Below, one piece after another: positions 46,147 through 53,537 of a stretch of 64,000 nucleotides of DNA (position 1 is the stretch's first letter; each line of letters starts with the position of its first letter). The notes under the pieces were generated by a model. That model was not told where the DNA came from. It did no database searches and was given only the letters and a program-made list of their open reading frames with translations. The stretch is from Pseudomonas sp. IB20 (lineage in GTDB: Bacteria; Pseudomonadota; Gammaproteobacteria; Pseudomonadales; Pseudomonadaceae): assembly GCF_009707325.1 (NCBI RefSeq), contig NZ_CP046103.1:1227810-1291809 (forward strand), read 5' to 3'. Position numbers and translations under genes: made by a program.

Positions 46147-46833
46147 ATGAGCACCCTGCTGGCCCTGGACACCGCGACTGAAGCTTGCTCCGTTGCCTTG
46201 CTGCACGATGGCAAGGTAACGAGCCACTACGAGGTGATCCCGCGCCTGCATGCGCAGAAGCTGTTGCCGATGATCAAGCAACTGCTTGAAGACGCGGGCA
46301 CCACGCTTTCTGCTGTCGACGCCATTGCCTTTGGCCGCGGCCCCGGTGCGTTTACCGGTGTGCGTATTGCCATCGGCGTGGTGCAGGGCCTGGCGTTTGC
46401 GTTGGAACGCCCGGTGTTGCCGGTTTCCAACCTGGCAGTGCTGGCCCAGCGCGCCCTGCGCGAGCACGGTGCCTCGCAAGTCGCAGCGGCTATCGATGCG
46501 CGTATGGATGAAGTGTATTGGGGTTGCTACCGCGAGACCGCCGGCGAGATGCGCCTGGTAGGCGTGGAAGCGGTGCAGCCGCCGCAGGCGTCTGTATTGC
46601 CCGCAGATGCCAGCGGTGATTGGTTCGGCGCCGGCACCGGCTGGGGTTATGCCGAACGCATCGGTGTGAAGCTGGTCGGCCAGGACGCCGCGATGTTGCC
46701 CCATGCTGAAGATTTACTGACCTTGGCGCGCTTCGCTTTTGAACGCGGCGAAGCGATTCCGGCTGACCAGGCTGCACCGGTTTACCTGCGCGATAAAGTT
46801 GCGCAAACCAAGGCTGAACGCGGGATTATTTGA
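46147..46833 (+). CDS. tsaB: tRNA threonylcarbamoyladenosine biosynthesis protein TsaB
   Basis: 228-residue Gcp/Kae1-like protein that partners TsaD, TsaE and TsaC in forming t6A37 in ANN-decoding tRNAs. The ASKHA-type start LLALDTATEACSVAL and the FGRGPGAFTGVRI motif are clear. Its product is the substrate of TrmO (11619-12314). Cytoplasmic. The ATG at 46147 matches the family start; an earlier in-frame start at 46099 would lie in the adk terminator region. Confidence 0.95.
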   Translation: MSTLLALDTATEACSVALLHDGKVTSHYEVIPRLHAQKLLPMIKQLLEDAGTTLSAVDAIAFGRGPGAFTGVRIAIGVVQGLAFALERPVLPVSNLAVLAQRALREHGASQVAAAIDARMDEVYWGCYRETAGEMRLVGVEAVQPPQASVLPADASGDWFGAGTGWGYAERIGVKLVGQDAAMLPHAEDLLTLARFAFERGEAIPADQAAPVYLRDKVAQTKAERGII

Positions 46834-46838
46834 CGTCA

Positions 46839-46854
46839 AAAATGCTGGCATTTT
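46839..46854 (+). terminator. Small perfect dyad after tsaB
   Basis: AAAATGC-TG-GCATTTT begins six bases after the tsaB stop. It could be a weak terminator or an operator; there is no long T tract. Confidence 0.35.
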
Positions 46855-46993
46855 GAGGCAAAAATCTCCAATCGTCAGAATTTGCCCCTGTTTCTAAACC
46901 TTTTACAAATTATGTGTTCTAGTTATCACCAGAGCATTTGCGCACTACGGAAAGTGCCGCTAAATTGCCATCATTGATACCGAGTCTGCATGT

Positions 46994-47308
46994 ATGCGCA
47001 TAGACGGCTTTTCCTCACAGTCCTACCCACTCAAGCGTAAGCCGCGTAAGGCTAACGTGACGGTAGACGATTCCGTCGAGGATTCGCCGGACTTCATCGA
47101 AGTCCAGTCCGAGTCGCATGCCAACACGCATTCCAGCGCCCAAGGTTCCGCCGGTGCACGTATCAGTGGTCTTCCCGCCCGTCAGCAAGACATGGTCTTC
47201 CCCCGCTCCATGAGCAAAAGCGTCGCCACCGCCCTGGCCAGCTACCTGACCACCGCCGGCTTTGTCGAATGGGATATGGAAGTGCTGGGTCTCGACATCC
47301 ATATCTGA
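46994..47308 (+). CDS. Conserved hypothetical protein
   Basis: 104-residue soluble protein (MRIDGFSSQSYPLKRKPRKA...), with a basic start, a low-complexity polar middle (SESHANTHSSAQGS) and a more ordered C-terminal part (ALASYLTTAGFVEWDMEVLG). Homologues occur in pseudomonads without a known function. Its TGA shares one base with the ATG of the DUF72 gene, so the two are translationally coupled. Confidence 0.75.
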   Translation: MRIDGFSSQSYPLKRKPRKANVTVDDSVEDSPDFIEVQSESHANTHSSAQGSAGARISGLPARQQDMVFPRSMSKSVATALASYLTTAGFVEWDMEVLGLDIHI

Positions 47309-48168
47309 TGCGTCTGCCTTACTTTATTGGTTGCCCGTCCTGGAGTGAAAACGCCTGGCGCGAGTACCTGTACCCGGCTGATGCGCGCTCCGGCGATTAC
47401 CTCGCCTTGTATTCCCAGGTCTTCAACGCCGTTGAAGGCAACACCACGTTTTATGCCCGACCCTCGGCCGCCACCGTGCAGCGCTGGGCCGAAATCATGC
47501 CTGAGGATTTTCGCTTCACCGCCAAATTCCCAGGCGACATCAGCCACGGTGGCGACTTGCGCGAGCAGTTGCCGGCGGCAGAAAGTTTTGTCGGTTTGAT
47601 GAGCCCATTGGGTGAGCGTGTTACGCCGCTGTGGCTGCAACTGCCGGCGAGCTTTTCGCCACAACGCCTCGGTGAGCTGGCAGGTTTTATTGATGGCCTG
47701 GAGCGCCCGCTGGCCGTGGAAGTGCGCCACCCGGAATTCTTCGCCAAGGGCGATGCCGAGCGCATGCTCAACCGCTTGCTGCGTGACCGTGGTGTCGAGC
47801 GAATCTGCCTGGACCCGCGCGCGCTGTTCAGTTGCACCTCAACCTCAGCCGCCGTGCTGCACGCCCAATCGAAAAAGCCCAAGGTGCCGCCGCGCCCGGC
47901 CGCGCTGACGCTGTTTCCCCAAGTGCGCTTTATCGGTCATCCGGAACTGGAAGCCAACGACCCGTTTCTGCTGCCGTGGGTAGAAAAAGTCGCCGGCTGG
48001 ATCGAGGAAGGCCGCACGCCCTACGTGTTCCTGCACACCTCGGATAACCGCCTGGCTGCGCAACTGGCGCTGCGCTTTCATGAAAAACTGATGGCGCGTT
48101 TGCCGGGCCTGCCGCCGCTGCCGACCTTGCATCGAGAACCCGCAGCGGAGCAACTGGGGTTACTCTAA
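47308..48168 (+). CDS. DUF72 (YecE-like) TIM-barrel protein
   Basis: 286-residue protein with the DUF72 signature: YFIGCPSWS at the start, FNAVEGNTTFYARPS (about residues 38-52), FRFTAKFPGDISH, LQLPASFSP and the C-terminal YVFLHTSDN. The fold is a TIM barrel; biochemical activity is unproven. It overlaps the preceding gene by one base. Confidence 0.88.
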   Translation: MRLPYFIGCPSWSENAWREYLYPADARSGDYLALYSQVFNAVEGNTTFYARPSAATVQRWAEIMPEDFRFTAKFPGDISHGGDLREQLPAAESFVGLMSPLGERVTPLWLQLPASFSPQRLGELAGFIDGLERPLAVEVRHPEFFAKGDAERMLNRLLRDRGVERICLDPRALFSCTSTSAAVLHAQSKKPKVPPRPAALTLFPQVRFIGHPELEANDPFLLPWVEKVAGWIEEGRTPYVFLHTSDNRLAAQLALRFHEKLMARLPGLPPLPTLHREPAAEQLGLL

Positions 48169-48195
48169 GGCTCCTTTTTCCGCCAGGAGTCAGAC

Positions 48196-49023
48196 ATGGA
48201 TGCCCAAACCCTTCGCGCCGAAACCTTCAAAGCCTTGCACGCGCGTGATCGCGCGTTCGTGATGCCCAACCCGTGGGATGCAGGCTCAGCCATCATGCTT
48301 GCCAGCCTCGGCTTTGAAGCCTTGGCCACCACCAGTGCAGGTTATGCGTTCAGCCTGGGGCGGCCGGATGCAGAAGGTGCGTTGTCGCTGGAGGACACAT
48401 TGGGCAATGCTTCAGCGATTGTTCGGGCGACCGCGCTGCCGGTGGCGGCTGATCTGGAAAACGGCTTCAGTGATACCCCTGAGGGCTGCGCCCAAACCAT
48501 CCTGCGCGCGGCGGCCACGGGCATCGTCGGCGGCTCCATCGAAGACGCCACGGGTATCGCCGTCGACCCCATCTACCCTTTTGATTTGTCTGTTGAGCGC
48601 GTAGAAGCGGCGGTTGCCGCTGCCCGCAGTCTGCCATTCCCTTTCACCCTGACGGCCCGCGCAGAAAACCTCCTGCATGGCCGCCTGGATTTGCCTGACA
48701 CCATCCGCCGCTTGCAGGCCTACGCCGAAGCCGGTGCCGACGTGCTGTATGCCCCAGCGCTACGCAGCGCCGAGGAAATACTGGCAGTGGTCAAGGCCGT
48801 CGCGCCCAAACCGGTCAACGTGTTGATGTCCGGTGGCTTGAACCTCAGCGTCGCGCAGTTGAGCGAGCTGGGCGTACGCCGTATCAGTGTCGGCTCGGCT
48901 ATGGCGCTGGCCGCGTATGGCGAGTTCTACCGCGCCGCACAGGAAGTGTATGAGTTGGGCACCTTTACCTTCACCGAGCGCAAGATGCCGTTCAGTCAGG
49001 CCAACCAATTCTTCAAGGGCTAA
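48196..49023 (+). CDS. Isocitrate lyase/PEP mutase-family protein
   Basis: 275-residue TIM-barrel enzyme of the PEP mutase/isocitrate lyase superfamily. The substrate and magnesium site is visible in MPNPWDAGSAIML, ADLENGFSDTPE and SIEDATG (residue pairs D, E and E as metal contacts), then ARAENLLHG. The short length and the lack of the KKCGH isocitrate lyase motif fit oxaloacetate decarboxylase or carboxyphosphonoenolpyruvate-type enzymes. A good AGGAG precedes the ATG. The exact substrate is unknown. Confidence 0.82.
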   Translation: MDAQTLRAETFKALHARDRAFVMPNPWDAGSAIMLASLGFEALATTSAGYAFSLGRPDAEGALSLEDTLGNASAIVRATALPVAADLENGFSDTPEGCAQTILRAAATGIVGGSIEDATGIAVDPIYPFDLSVERVEAAVAAARSLPFPFTLTARAENLLHGRLDLPDTIRRLQAYAEAGADVLYAPALRSAEEILAVVKAVAPKPVNVLMSGGLNLSVAQLSELGVRRISVGSAMALAAYGEFYRAAQEVYELGTFTFTERKMPFSQANQFFKG

Positions 49024-49026
49024 GCC

Positions 49027-49725
49027 GTGCGCTTTTTCAACGTGATCGGTGCGCTGCTGTTGCTGGCGGGTGTGTTCGCAGTGGGTGTGTGGCGAGGCTG
49101 GGTGCCGTTGCCTGCTGAGTGGAACCCCTGGGCGCCGCTGGATGTGCGCGCCAACCCGAACCTGCTGACGCGCTTCAAGCTCGGCCGGCTGCAGGATGAT
49201 CCGGCGCTGTGCGACCACGTGCTGAACACCTCCGGCTTGCGCGTCAGCCATCAGGCAGATAGTCCTGCTGACGCTGCGTGCCCATTGCGCAACGTCTTGC
49301 GCGTGCAGGGCGCCGACGTGGCCTTGAGCAGCAGCTTTCTCGCCAGTTGCCCGCTGGCCGTGGCGTTTGCCCTGTTCGAGCGCCATAGCCTGCAACCGGC
49401 GGCCCAGGCGGTGTTTGGCCAGGCGGTGACGCGGGTCGACCACCTCGGCAGCTTTGCCTGTCGCAACATGTATAACCGCGCAGGCGGGCGGCTCAGTCAA
49501 CATGCTTCGGCCAATGCCCTGGACATCGCCGGCTTTCGTCTGGCGGATGGGCGCAGCATCAGTGTGCTTAAGGATTGGCCGGGGGAGGGCGACAGCGCGC
49601 GCTTTTTGCGACAGGTACGCGACGGTGCCTGCGATGATTTCAATGTGGTGTTGAGCCCGGACTACAACGCCGCCCATCGCAACCATTTCCATCTGGACAT
49701 GGGCCGTTGGTGGGTGTGTCGCTGA
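49027..49725 (+). CDS. Extensin-like C-terminal domain protein (peptidase M15-like)
   Basis: 232-residue protein with an N-terminal membrane anchor or signal (residues about 5-22, VIGALLLLAGVFAVGVWRGW) and a periplasmic extensin-like C-terminal domain. The pattern SQHASANALDIAGFRL plus HRNHFHLDMG near the end resembles zinc D,D-peptidases of the M15 type (histidine and aspartate ligands), so a role in peptidoglycan cleavage is possible. A GTG start follows the preceding stop by three bases; the genes are probably cotranscribed. Confidence 0.8.
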   Translation: MRFFNVIGALLLLAGVFAVGVWRGWVPLPAEWNPWAPLDVRANPNLLTRFKLGRLQDDPALCDHVLNTSGLRVSHQADSPADAACPLRNVLRVQGADVALSSSFLASCPLAVAFALFERHSLQPAAQAVFGQAVTRVDHLGSFACRNMYNRAGGRLSQHASANALDIAGFRLADGRSISVLKDWPGEGDSARFLRQVRDGACDDFNVVLSPDYNAAHRNHFHLDMGRWWVCR

Positions 49726-49728
49726 GGC

Positions 49729-50349
49729 TCAGGCGGCCAGGCGCAGGTTGTTGAGGATCAGAGGGCGCGCCCAGTGGTAGTCGAAGTCCAACGCTTTCTG
49801 TTGCGCCACCAGTGCTTCGGTCGGGTACGGCGTGGCAGGCGGTGGCAACAGGTCCAGTTCGAACTCGGCAATCGGCAGGTGCAACGGCTGGGGTTCTGGC
49901 GCGGGGCCCGGCTTAGGCAGCGGTTGACCGGCGCTCAGTACGATCGGGCGTACCCAGCCACTGTCGAAGTTCTGCTGGCGCTGTTGGGCGACAATTTCTT
50001 CATCTGGGAATGGCGTGGCGGGCGGCGGCAGTAATTCGGTTTCAAATTCGGCGATTGGCAGGAACAACGGCTCCGGCGGGGCGATTTCGGTGTCTTTCAC
50101 GTCGCATTCACGCTGGGTGAGGATCTGCGACAGCAGGTCGGCGCCTTCGCTGGGCTCTACCGCCGGGTCCTTCGGCGCCGGTGCTTTGGCGGCGAGCGCA
50201 TCCGGCGTATCGCCGAGCTGTTCGGCCAACGCACGGGCAAAGAAGTCCTGCCACACATGACTCACCCCGGCCAGCGCTTGAGTATTGCGCAGGCCGTAGT
50301 GGTTGTGGGTCGGCAGTACACCGATGGTTAGGGGAAGAATGTCTGACAT
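49729..50349 (-). CDS. Proline-rich protein with two internal repeats, unknown function
   Basis: 206-residue soluble acidic protein. The N-terminal 60 residues (LPLTIGVLPTHNHYGLRNTQ... VSHVWQDFFARALAEQLG) precede two homologous units: one with LPIAEFETELLPPPATPFPD and ending SGWVRPIVLS, the other with LPIAEFELDLLPPPATPYPT and ending YHWARPLILN. Each unit is about 50-60 residues. No signal peptide or membrane segment. It is divergent from rsmJ, 96 bases apart, and convergent with the extensin-like gene. The function is unknown. Confidence 0.68.
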   Translation of the reverse strand: MSDILPLTIGVLPTHNHYGLRNTQALAGVSHVWQDFFARALAEQLGDTPDALAAKAPAPKDPAVEPSEGADLLSQILTQRECDVKDTEIAPPEPLFLPIAEFETELLPPPATPFPDEEIVAQQRQQNFDSGWVRPIVLSAGQPLPKPGPAPEPQPLHLPIAEFELDLLPPPATPYPTEALVAQQKALDFDYHWARPLILNNLRLAA

Positions 50350-50445
50350 TTTTCTCGGTCGACGCTCAGCTCTGGCAAAATACCTGACTGTTGTTTTTAT
50401 CGGCCGCTGTTTGCCGATCCTTAATATTTTTGAGCGTAGCGATTG

Positions 50446-51480
50446 ATGAGCGAACAACCAGCGGCCAGCCGCATTCGGGTCGAGGCTTTGGCCGAAGGTT
50501 TCCAGGCGCGTGCCGAGCACTGGGCGTCGCAGCTTGGCCTGCCTTTGCAGCTGGAAAAGGCGGATTTTTCCCTGCAAGTCGGCGAGCACGGCCTGCAGTT
50601 GCAACAGCTCGGGCCTGATGCGCCGGGGCCGGTGCGTGTGGATTTTGTCGAGGGTGGCGCGGCGCACCGGCGTTTGTACGGTGGTGGCAGTGGGCAGATG
50701 ATCGCCAAGGCTGTGGGTATTGCTCAAGGCGTGCGTCCACGGGTGCTGGATGCCACGGCGGGTTTGGGTAAGGACGCGTTTGTGCTGGCCAGTCTGGGGT
50801 GTGAGATGAGCCTGATCGAGCGTCAGCCGTTGATTGGCGCCTTGCTTGAAGACGGCCTGGCCCGGGGTGCGGATGACTTTGAGGTGGCACCCATTGTGGC
50901 GCGCATGAAGCTGCTCAAGGGCAACTCCATCGAGGTGATGCTCAACTGGGAAGGTGAGCCGCCGCAGGTGATCTACCTGGACCCGATGTTCCCTCATCGT
51001 GAGAAAACTGCGTTGGTGAAGAAGGAGATGCGGCTGTTCCGGCCACTGGTTGGCGATGATCCGGATGCGCCGGCGTTGCTCGCTGCTGCCTTGGCGTTGG
51101 CCAGCCACCGTGTGGTGGTCAAGCGCCCGCGCAAGGCGCCGTGCATTGAGGGGCCCAAGCCGAGCCATGCGTTGGATGGGAAGTCGAGCCGGTATGACAT
51201 TTATCCGAAGAAAGCGCTCAAGCCGATGAATGGGTATCTACGCAACTTTTTGTGTTGCGCTAAGCTTTTGACGGGGTTTTTAGGTAGATATGAGTACATA
51301 TCCGTTGCTGCGGTAACGGCTCTAGGGTTCCGCTCTTACAGCGGGTCACTTTTGGAAGGACCCAAAAGTAACCAAAAGTCCTCGCCCCACCACTCGGCAC
51401 CTCGCTTAGGCTCGGTGTGCCCTCACCGGCTTGAATCCGTGGGCCGCCGCGATGGGCCATCCTTGGCCCAGCGCGGCTAA
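50446..51480 (+). CDS. rsmJ: 16S rRNA (guanine(1516)-N2)-methyltransferase RsmJ, extended C-terminus
   Basis: SAM-dependent methyltransferase modifying G1516 of 16S rRNA. Motifs are [19 protein letters not shown] (SAM binding), the [19 protein letters not shown] catalytic-site block and [20 protein letters not shown]. Homologues end near [10 protein letters not shown], at about residue 260. Here the frame continues to residue 344 through a dispersed repeat ([20 protein letters not shown] and so on). The natural stop was apparently lost with the repeat insertion; the extra 83 residues are unlikely to be functional, though the catalytic domain is intact. The ATG at 50446 follows GAGCG weakly. 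Confidence 0.88.
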   Translation: MSEQPAASRIRVEALAEGFQARAEHWASQLGLPLQLEKADFSLQVGEHGLQLQQLGPDAPGPVRVDFVEGGAAHRRLYGGGSGQMIAKAVGIAQGVRPRVLDATAGLGKDAFVLASLGCEMSLIERQPLIGALLEDGLARGADDFEVAPIVARMKLLKGNSIEVMLNWEGEPPQVIYLDPMFPHREKTALVKKEMRLFRPLVGDDPDAPALLAAALALASHRVVVKRPRKAPCIEGPKPSHALDGKSSRYDIYPKKALKPMNGYLRNFLCCAKLLTGFLGRYEYISVAAVTALGFRSYSGSLLEGPKSNQKSSPHHSAPRLGSVCPHRLESVGRRDGPSLAQRG

Positions 51481-51545
51481 CCCGGCGTCCTGCCGGGTTA
51501 CCCACGGATTCAAGCCTGCGTTCGGCCACGTGGTTAACGGGGCGC
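51290..51545. repeat. Dispersed Pseudomonas intergenic repeat fused to rsmJ
   Basis: The block has CGGTAACGGCTCTAGGGTTC, then AAGGACCCAAAAGTAACCAAAAG, and an inverted pair (TTGAATCCGTGGG and CCCACGGATTCAA) around AACCCGGCG/GCCGGGTT. This layout is a familiar long repeat of the fluorescens group, distinct from REP. It overlaps the last 60 codons of rsmJ. Confidence 0.7.
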
Positions 51546-51550
51546 CTCAG

Positions 51551-51573
51551 ATCAAGATCAAGATCAAGATCAA
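51551..51573. repeat. ATCAAG hexanucleotide microsatellite
   Basis: Almost four copies of ATCAAG follow the dispersed repeat. It is in non-coding DNA between rsmJ and mexL (51481-51698), where no gene is supported. Confidence 0.9.
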
Positions 51574-51698
51574 AAGCAAGAGCACGGCGGCCTAGTAGCC
51601 GACCTGAGTGGTTGAAGCAAAAGCAGGGCAGGCGAGCGCCATATCAGCCGTTATCGAAATAACGGATATTCACCCAGCAGCCCCTCAACAACCCGGCG

Positions 51699-52334
51699 TC
51701 AGGCCCTATAGGCCCGCATAAACAACCCCACCACCTCCTGCACATGCGCTTCGGCGGCTTCTTCACTCAGTTGCCCACCACAGCCATACAGCAAACAGAA
51801 ATTCGCCGTGCCCTTGAGCAGGCAAAAGAAGTGCTCGGCCGCCGTAAACGGTTTATCGATGCTCAGGGCGCCGCTCTGGTCGATGCGGCTGAGCAGGCGC
51901 TCCATGCCTTGCAGCATGCGCATGGGGCCGGCTTCAAAGAAGATCTGTGAGAGTTTCACGTCCTGATTGCCGGTGGTCATCATCAGGCGGTGCAGGTTTA
52001 CCGACTCCTCGCTGTTGATCAGCCGATGAAAGCCGCGTGCGATGTTCAGCAGCACGGTGTCCACGGGCATGCCTGCGGGCAGCTCGAAATACATCACCGG
52101 CAACTGTTCCTCGCATTTCGCCACAACGGCGGCGGTGAACAAGGTCTCTTTGTCGGTGAAGTGGCTGTAGACGGTCAGTTTTGACACGCCGGCCTCAAGG
52201 GCCACGGCATCCATGCTGGTGCTGGCGTAGCCATTGCTCAAAAACAGGATTTTCGCTGCTTCGAGAATTGCCTGGCGTTTTGCCATGTCCTTGGGACGCC
52301 CGGGGCTATTGGTGTTTACAGGATTGTCGGACAT
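51699..52334 (-). CDS. mexL: TetR-family repressor of the RND pump (MexL-like)
   Basis: 211-residue TetR protein. The DNA-binding domain (RQAILEAAKILFLSNGYAST, then ALEAGVSKLTVYSHFTDKET) is N-terminal; the rest is a ligand and dimer domain. It is divergent from an adaptor/RND pair, the same arrangement as mexL-mexJ-mexK in P. aeruginosa, where MexL represses the pump. Its ATG (52334) is preceded by AAAGGTGA. The symbol is by family and context; the ligand is unknown. Confidence 0.8.
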   Translation of the reverse strand: MSDNPVNTNSPGRPKDMAKRQAILEAAKILFLSNGYASTSMDAVALEAGVSKLTVYSHFTDKETLFTAAVVAKCEEQLPVMYFELPAGMPVDTVLLNIARGFHRLINSEESVNLHRLMMTTGNQDVKLSQIFFEAGPMRMLQGMERLLSRIDQSGALSIDKPFTAAEHFFCLLKGTANFCLLYGCGGQLSEEAAEAHVQEVVGLFMRAYRA

Positions 52335-52342
52335 TTTCACCT

Positions 52343-52381
52343 TTAATACTGGACTGGCGAGTTTGGTATTAATAACATACC
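52343..52381. promoter_or_regulatory. Dyads between mexL and mexJ, likely MexL operator
   Basis: TTAATAC (52343-52349) and GTATTAA (52366-52372) form a seven-base inverted repeat; GGTAT (52365-52369) and ATACC (52377-52381) form a second, overlapping one. They lie in the 93-base divergent promoter region and are suitable for a TetR dimer. Binding is inferred. Confidence 0.5.
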
Positions 52382-52427
52382 GGCAAGTATAATTATTCCT
52401 AGCTCCATTTGCGAAAGGTCCTTCAGC

Positions 52428-53531
52428 ATGCGCAGCACTTTCCTGCCCCTTGCGTTGCCTGTCAGCCTGGTCTTCCTGTTGGCCGCTTGCGGCCATGAAG
52501 AAGCGGCCCAAACCACCATCCGCCCCGCTATGGTGGTGCAGCCGCAGCCCTCGGCGCAGGCGATGGACAGTTTCCCTGGCGAGGTGCGTGCCCGTTATGA
52601 GCCGGACCTGGCCTTTCGCATTGGCGGCAAAGTCAGCAAACGCCTGGTGGAGGAGGGTGAGCGGGTCAAGGCCAACCAACCGCTGGCCGAACTCGACCCA
52701 CAGGACGTGCGCCTGCAACTGGAAGCCACCCGTGCCCAGGTCGCTGCCGCCGAGGCCAACCTGAGCCTGGTGCGCGCCGAGCGCGATCGCTACAAGACCC
52801 TGATGGACCGTCAGATGGTCAGCCGTTCCCAGTACGACAATTCCGAAAACCTCTACCGGGCAGGCGAAGCACGCCTGAAGCAGATCAAGGCCGAGTTCGA
52901 CGTGTCCAGCAACCAGGCCGGTTACGCTGTGTTGCGTGCGCCCCAGGACGGCGTGGTTGCCAAGCGCGCGGTGGAAGTCGGCCAAGTGGTAGCGGCCGGC
53001 CAGACCGTGTTCACCCTGGCCACCGATGGCGAGCGTGAAGTCCTGATCAGCCTGCCGGAACAAGGCTTTGGCCGGTTCAAGATCGGCCAGCCGGTGTCGG
53101 TGGAATTGTGGAGCCAGCCCGACCAACGTTTTGCCGGGCGCATTCGTGAGCTGTCACCCGCTGCCGATCCGAAATCGCGCACCTTTGCCGCCCGCGTCGC
53201 GTTCACCGGCGGTAAAGTCCCGGCCGAACTGGGCCAGAGTGCCCGCGTATTCATACAGGCCGATGGCGTGATTGCGCTGTCGGTGCCGCTGTCGGCCCTG
53301 AGTGCGGAGAACGGCGCGTCCTACGTCTGGTTGGTGCAACCGGACAACACGCTCAAACGCACCCCGGTGCGCATCGGTGCTTTCGGTGAAAAAACTGTGC
53401 CGGTATTGGAAGGCCTGACCGCCACTGATTGGGTGATCGCAGCGGGCGTGCATGTGCTCCATGAGGGCCAGCAAGTGCGCCCGGTGGATCGCTCCAACCG
53501 TGTGGTGAATCTGGCGGCCAACAAGGAGTAG
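52428..53531 (+). CDS. mexJ: RND efflux periplasmic adaptor, lipoprotein (MexJ-like)
   Basis: 367-residue membrane-fusion protein. The lipoprotein signal ends SLVFLLAAC (cysteine 21). A lipoyl-type half (AFRIGGKVSKRLVEEGERVK) flanks an alpha-helical hairpin (about residues 100-165), closed by APQDGVVAKRAVEVGQVV, and is followed by beta-barrel domains. It links the inner-membrane pump to an outer-membrane channel, none of which is encoded nearby; MexJK of P. aeruginosa uses unlinked OprM or OpmH. Six bases separate it from the pump gene. Confidence 0.85.
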   Translation: MRSTFLPLALPVSLVFLLAACGHEEAAQTTIRPAMVVQPQPSAQAMDSFPGEVRARYEPDLAFRIGGKVSKRLVEEGERVKANQPLAELDPQDVRLQLEATRAQVAAAEANLSLVRAERDRYKTLMDRQMVSRSQYDNSENLYRAGEARLKQIKAEFDVSSNQAGYAVLRAPQDGVVAKRAVEVGQVVAAGQTVFTLATDGEREVLISLPEQGFGRFKIGQPVSVELWSQPDQRFAGRIRELSPAADPKSRTFAARVAFTGGKVPAELGQSARVFIQADGVIALSVPLSALSAENGASYVWLVQPDNTLKRTPVRIGAFGEKTVPVLEGLTATDWVIAAGVHVLHEGQQVRPVDRSNRVVNLAANKE

Positions 53532-53537
53532 TCCCCG

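Noticed and set aside
51551..51573. Phase-variable simple repeat
   Set aside because: The ATCAAG tract is intergenic, short and not close to a start codon or promoter that it could switch.
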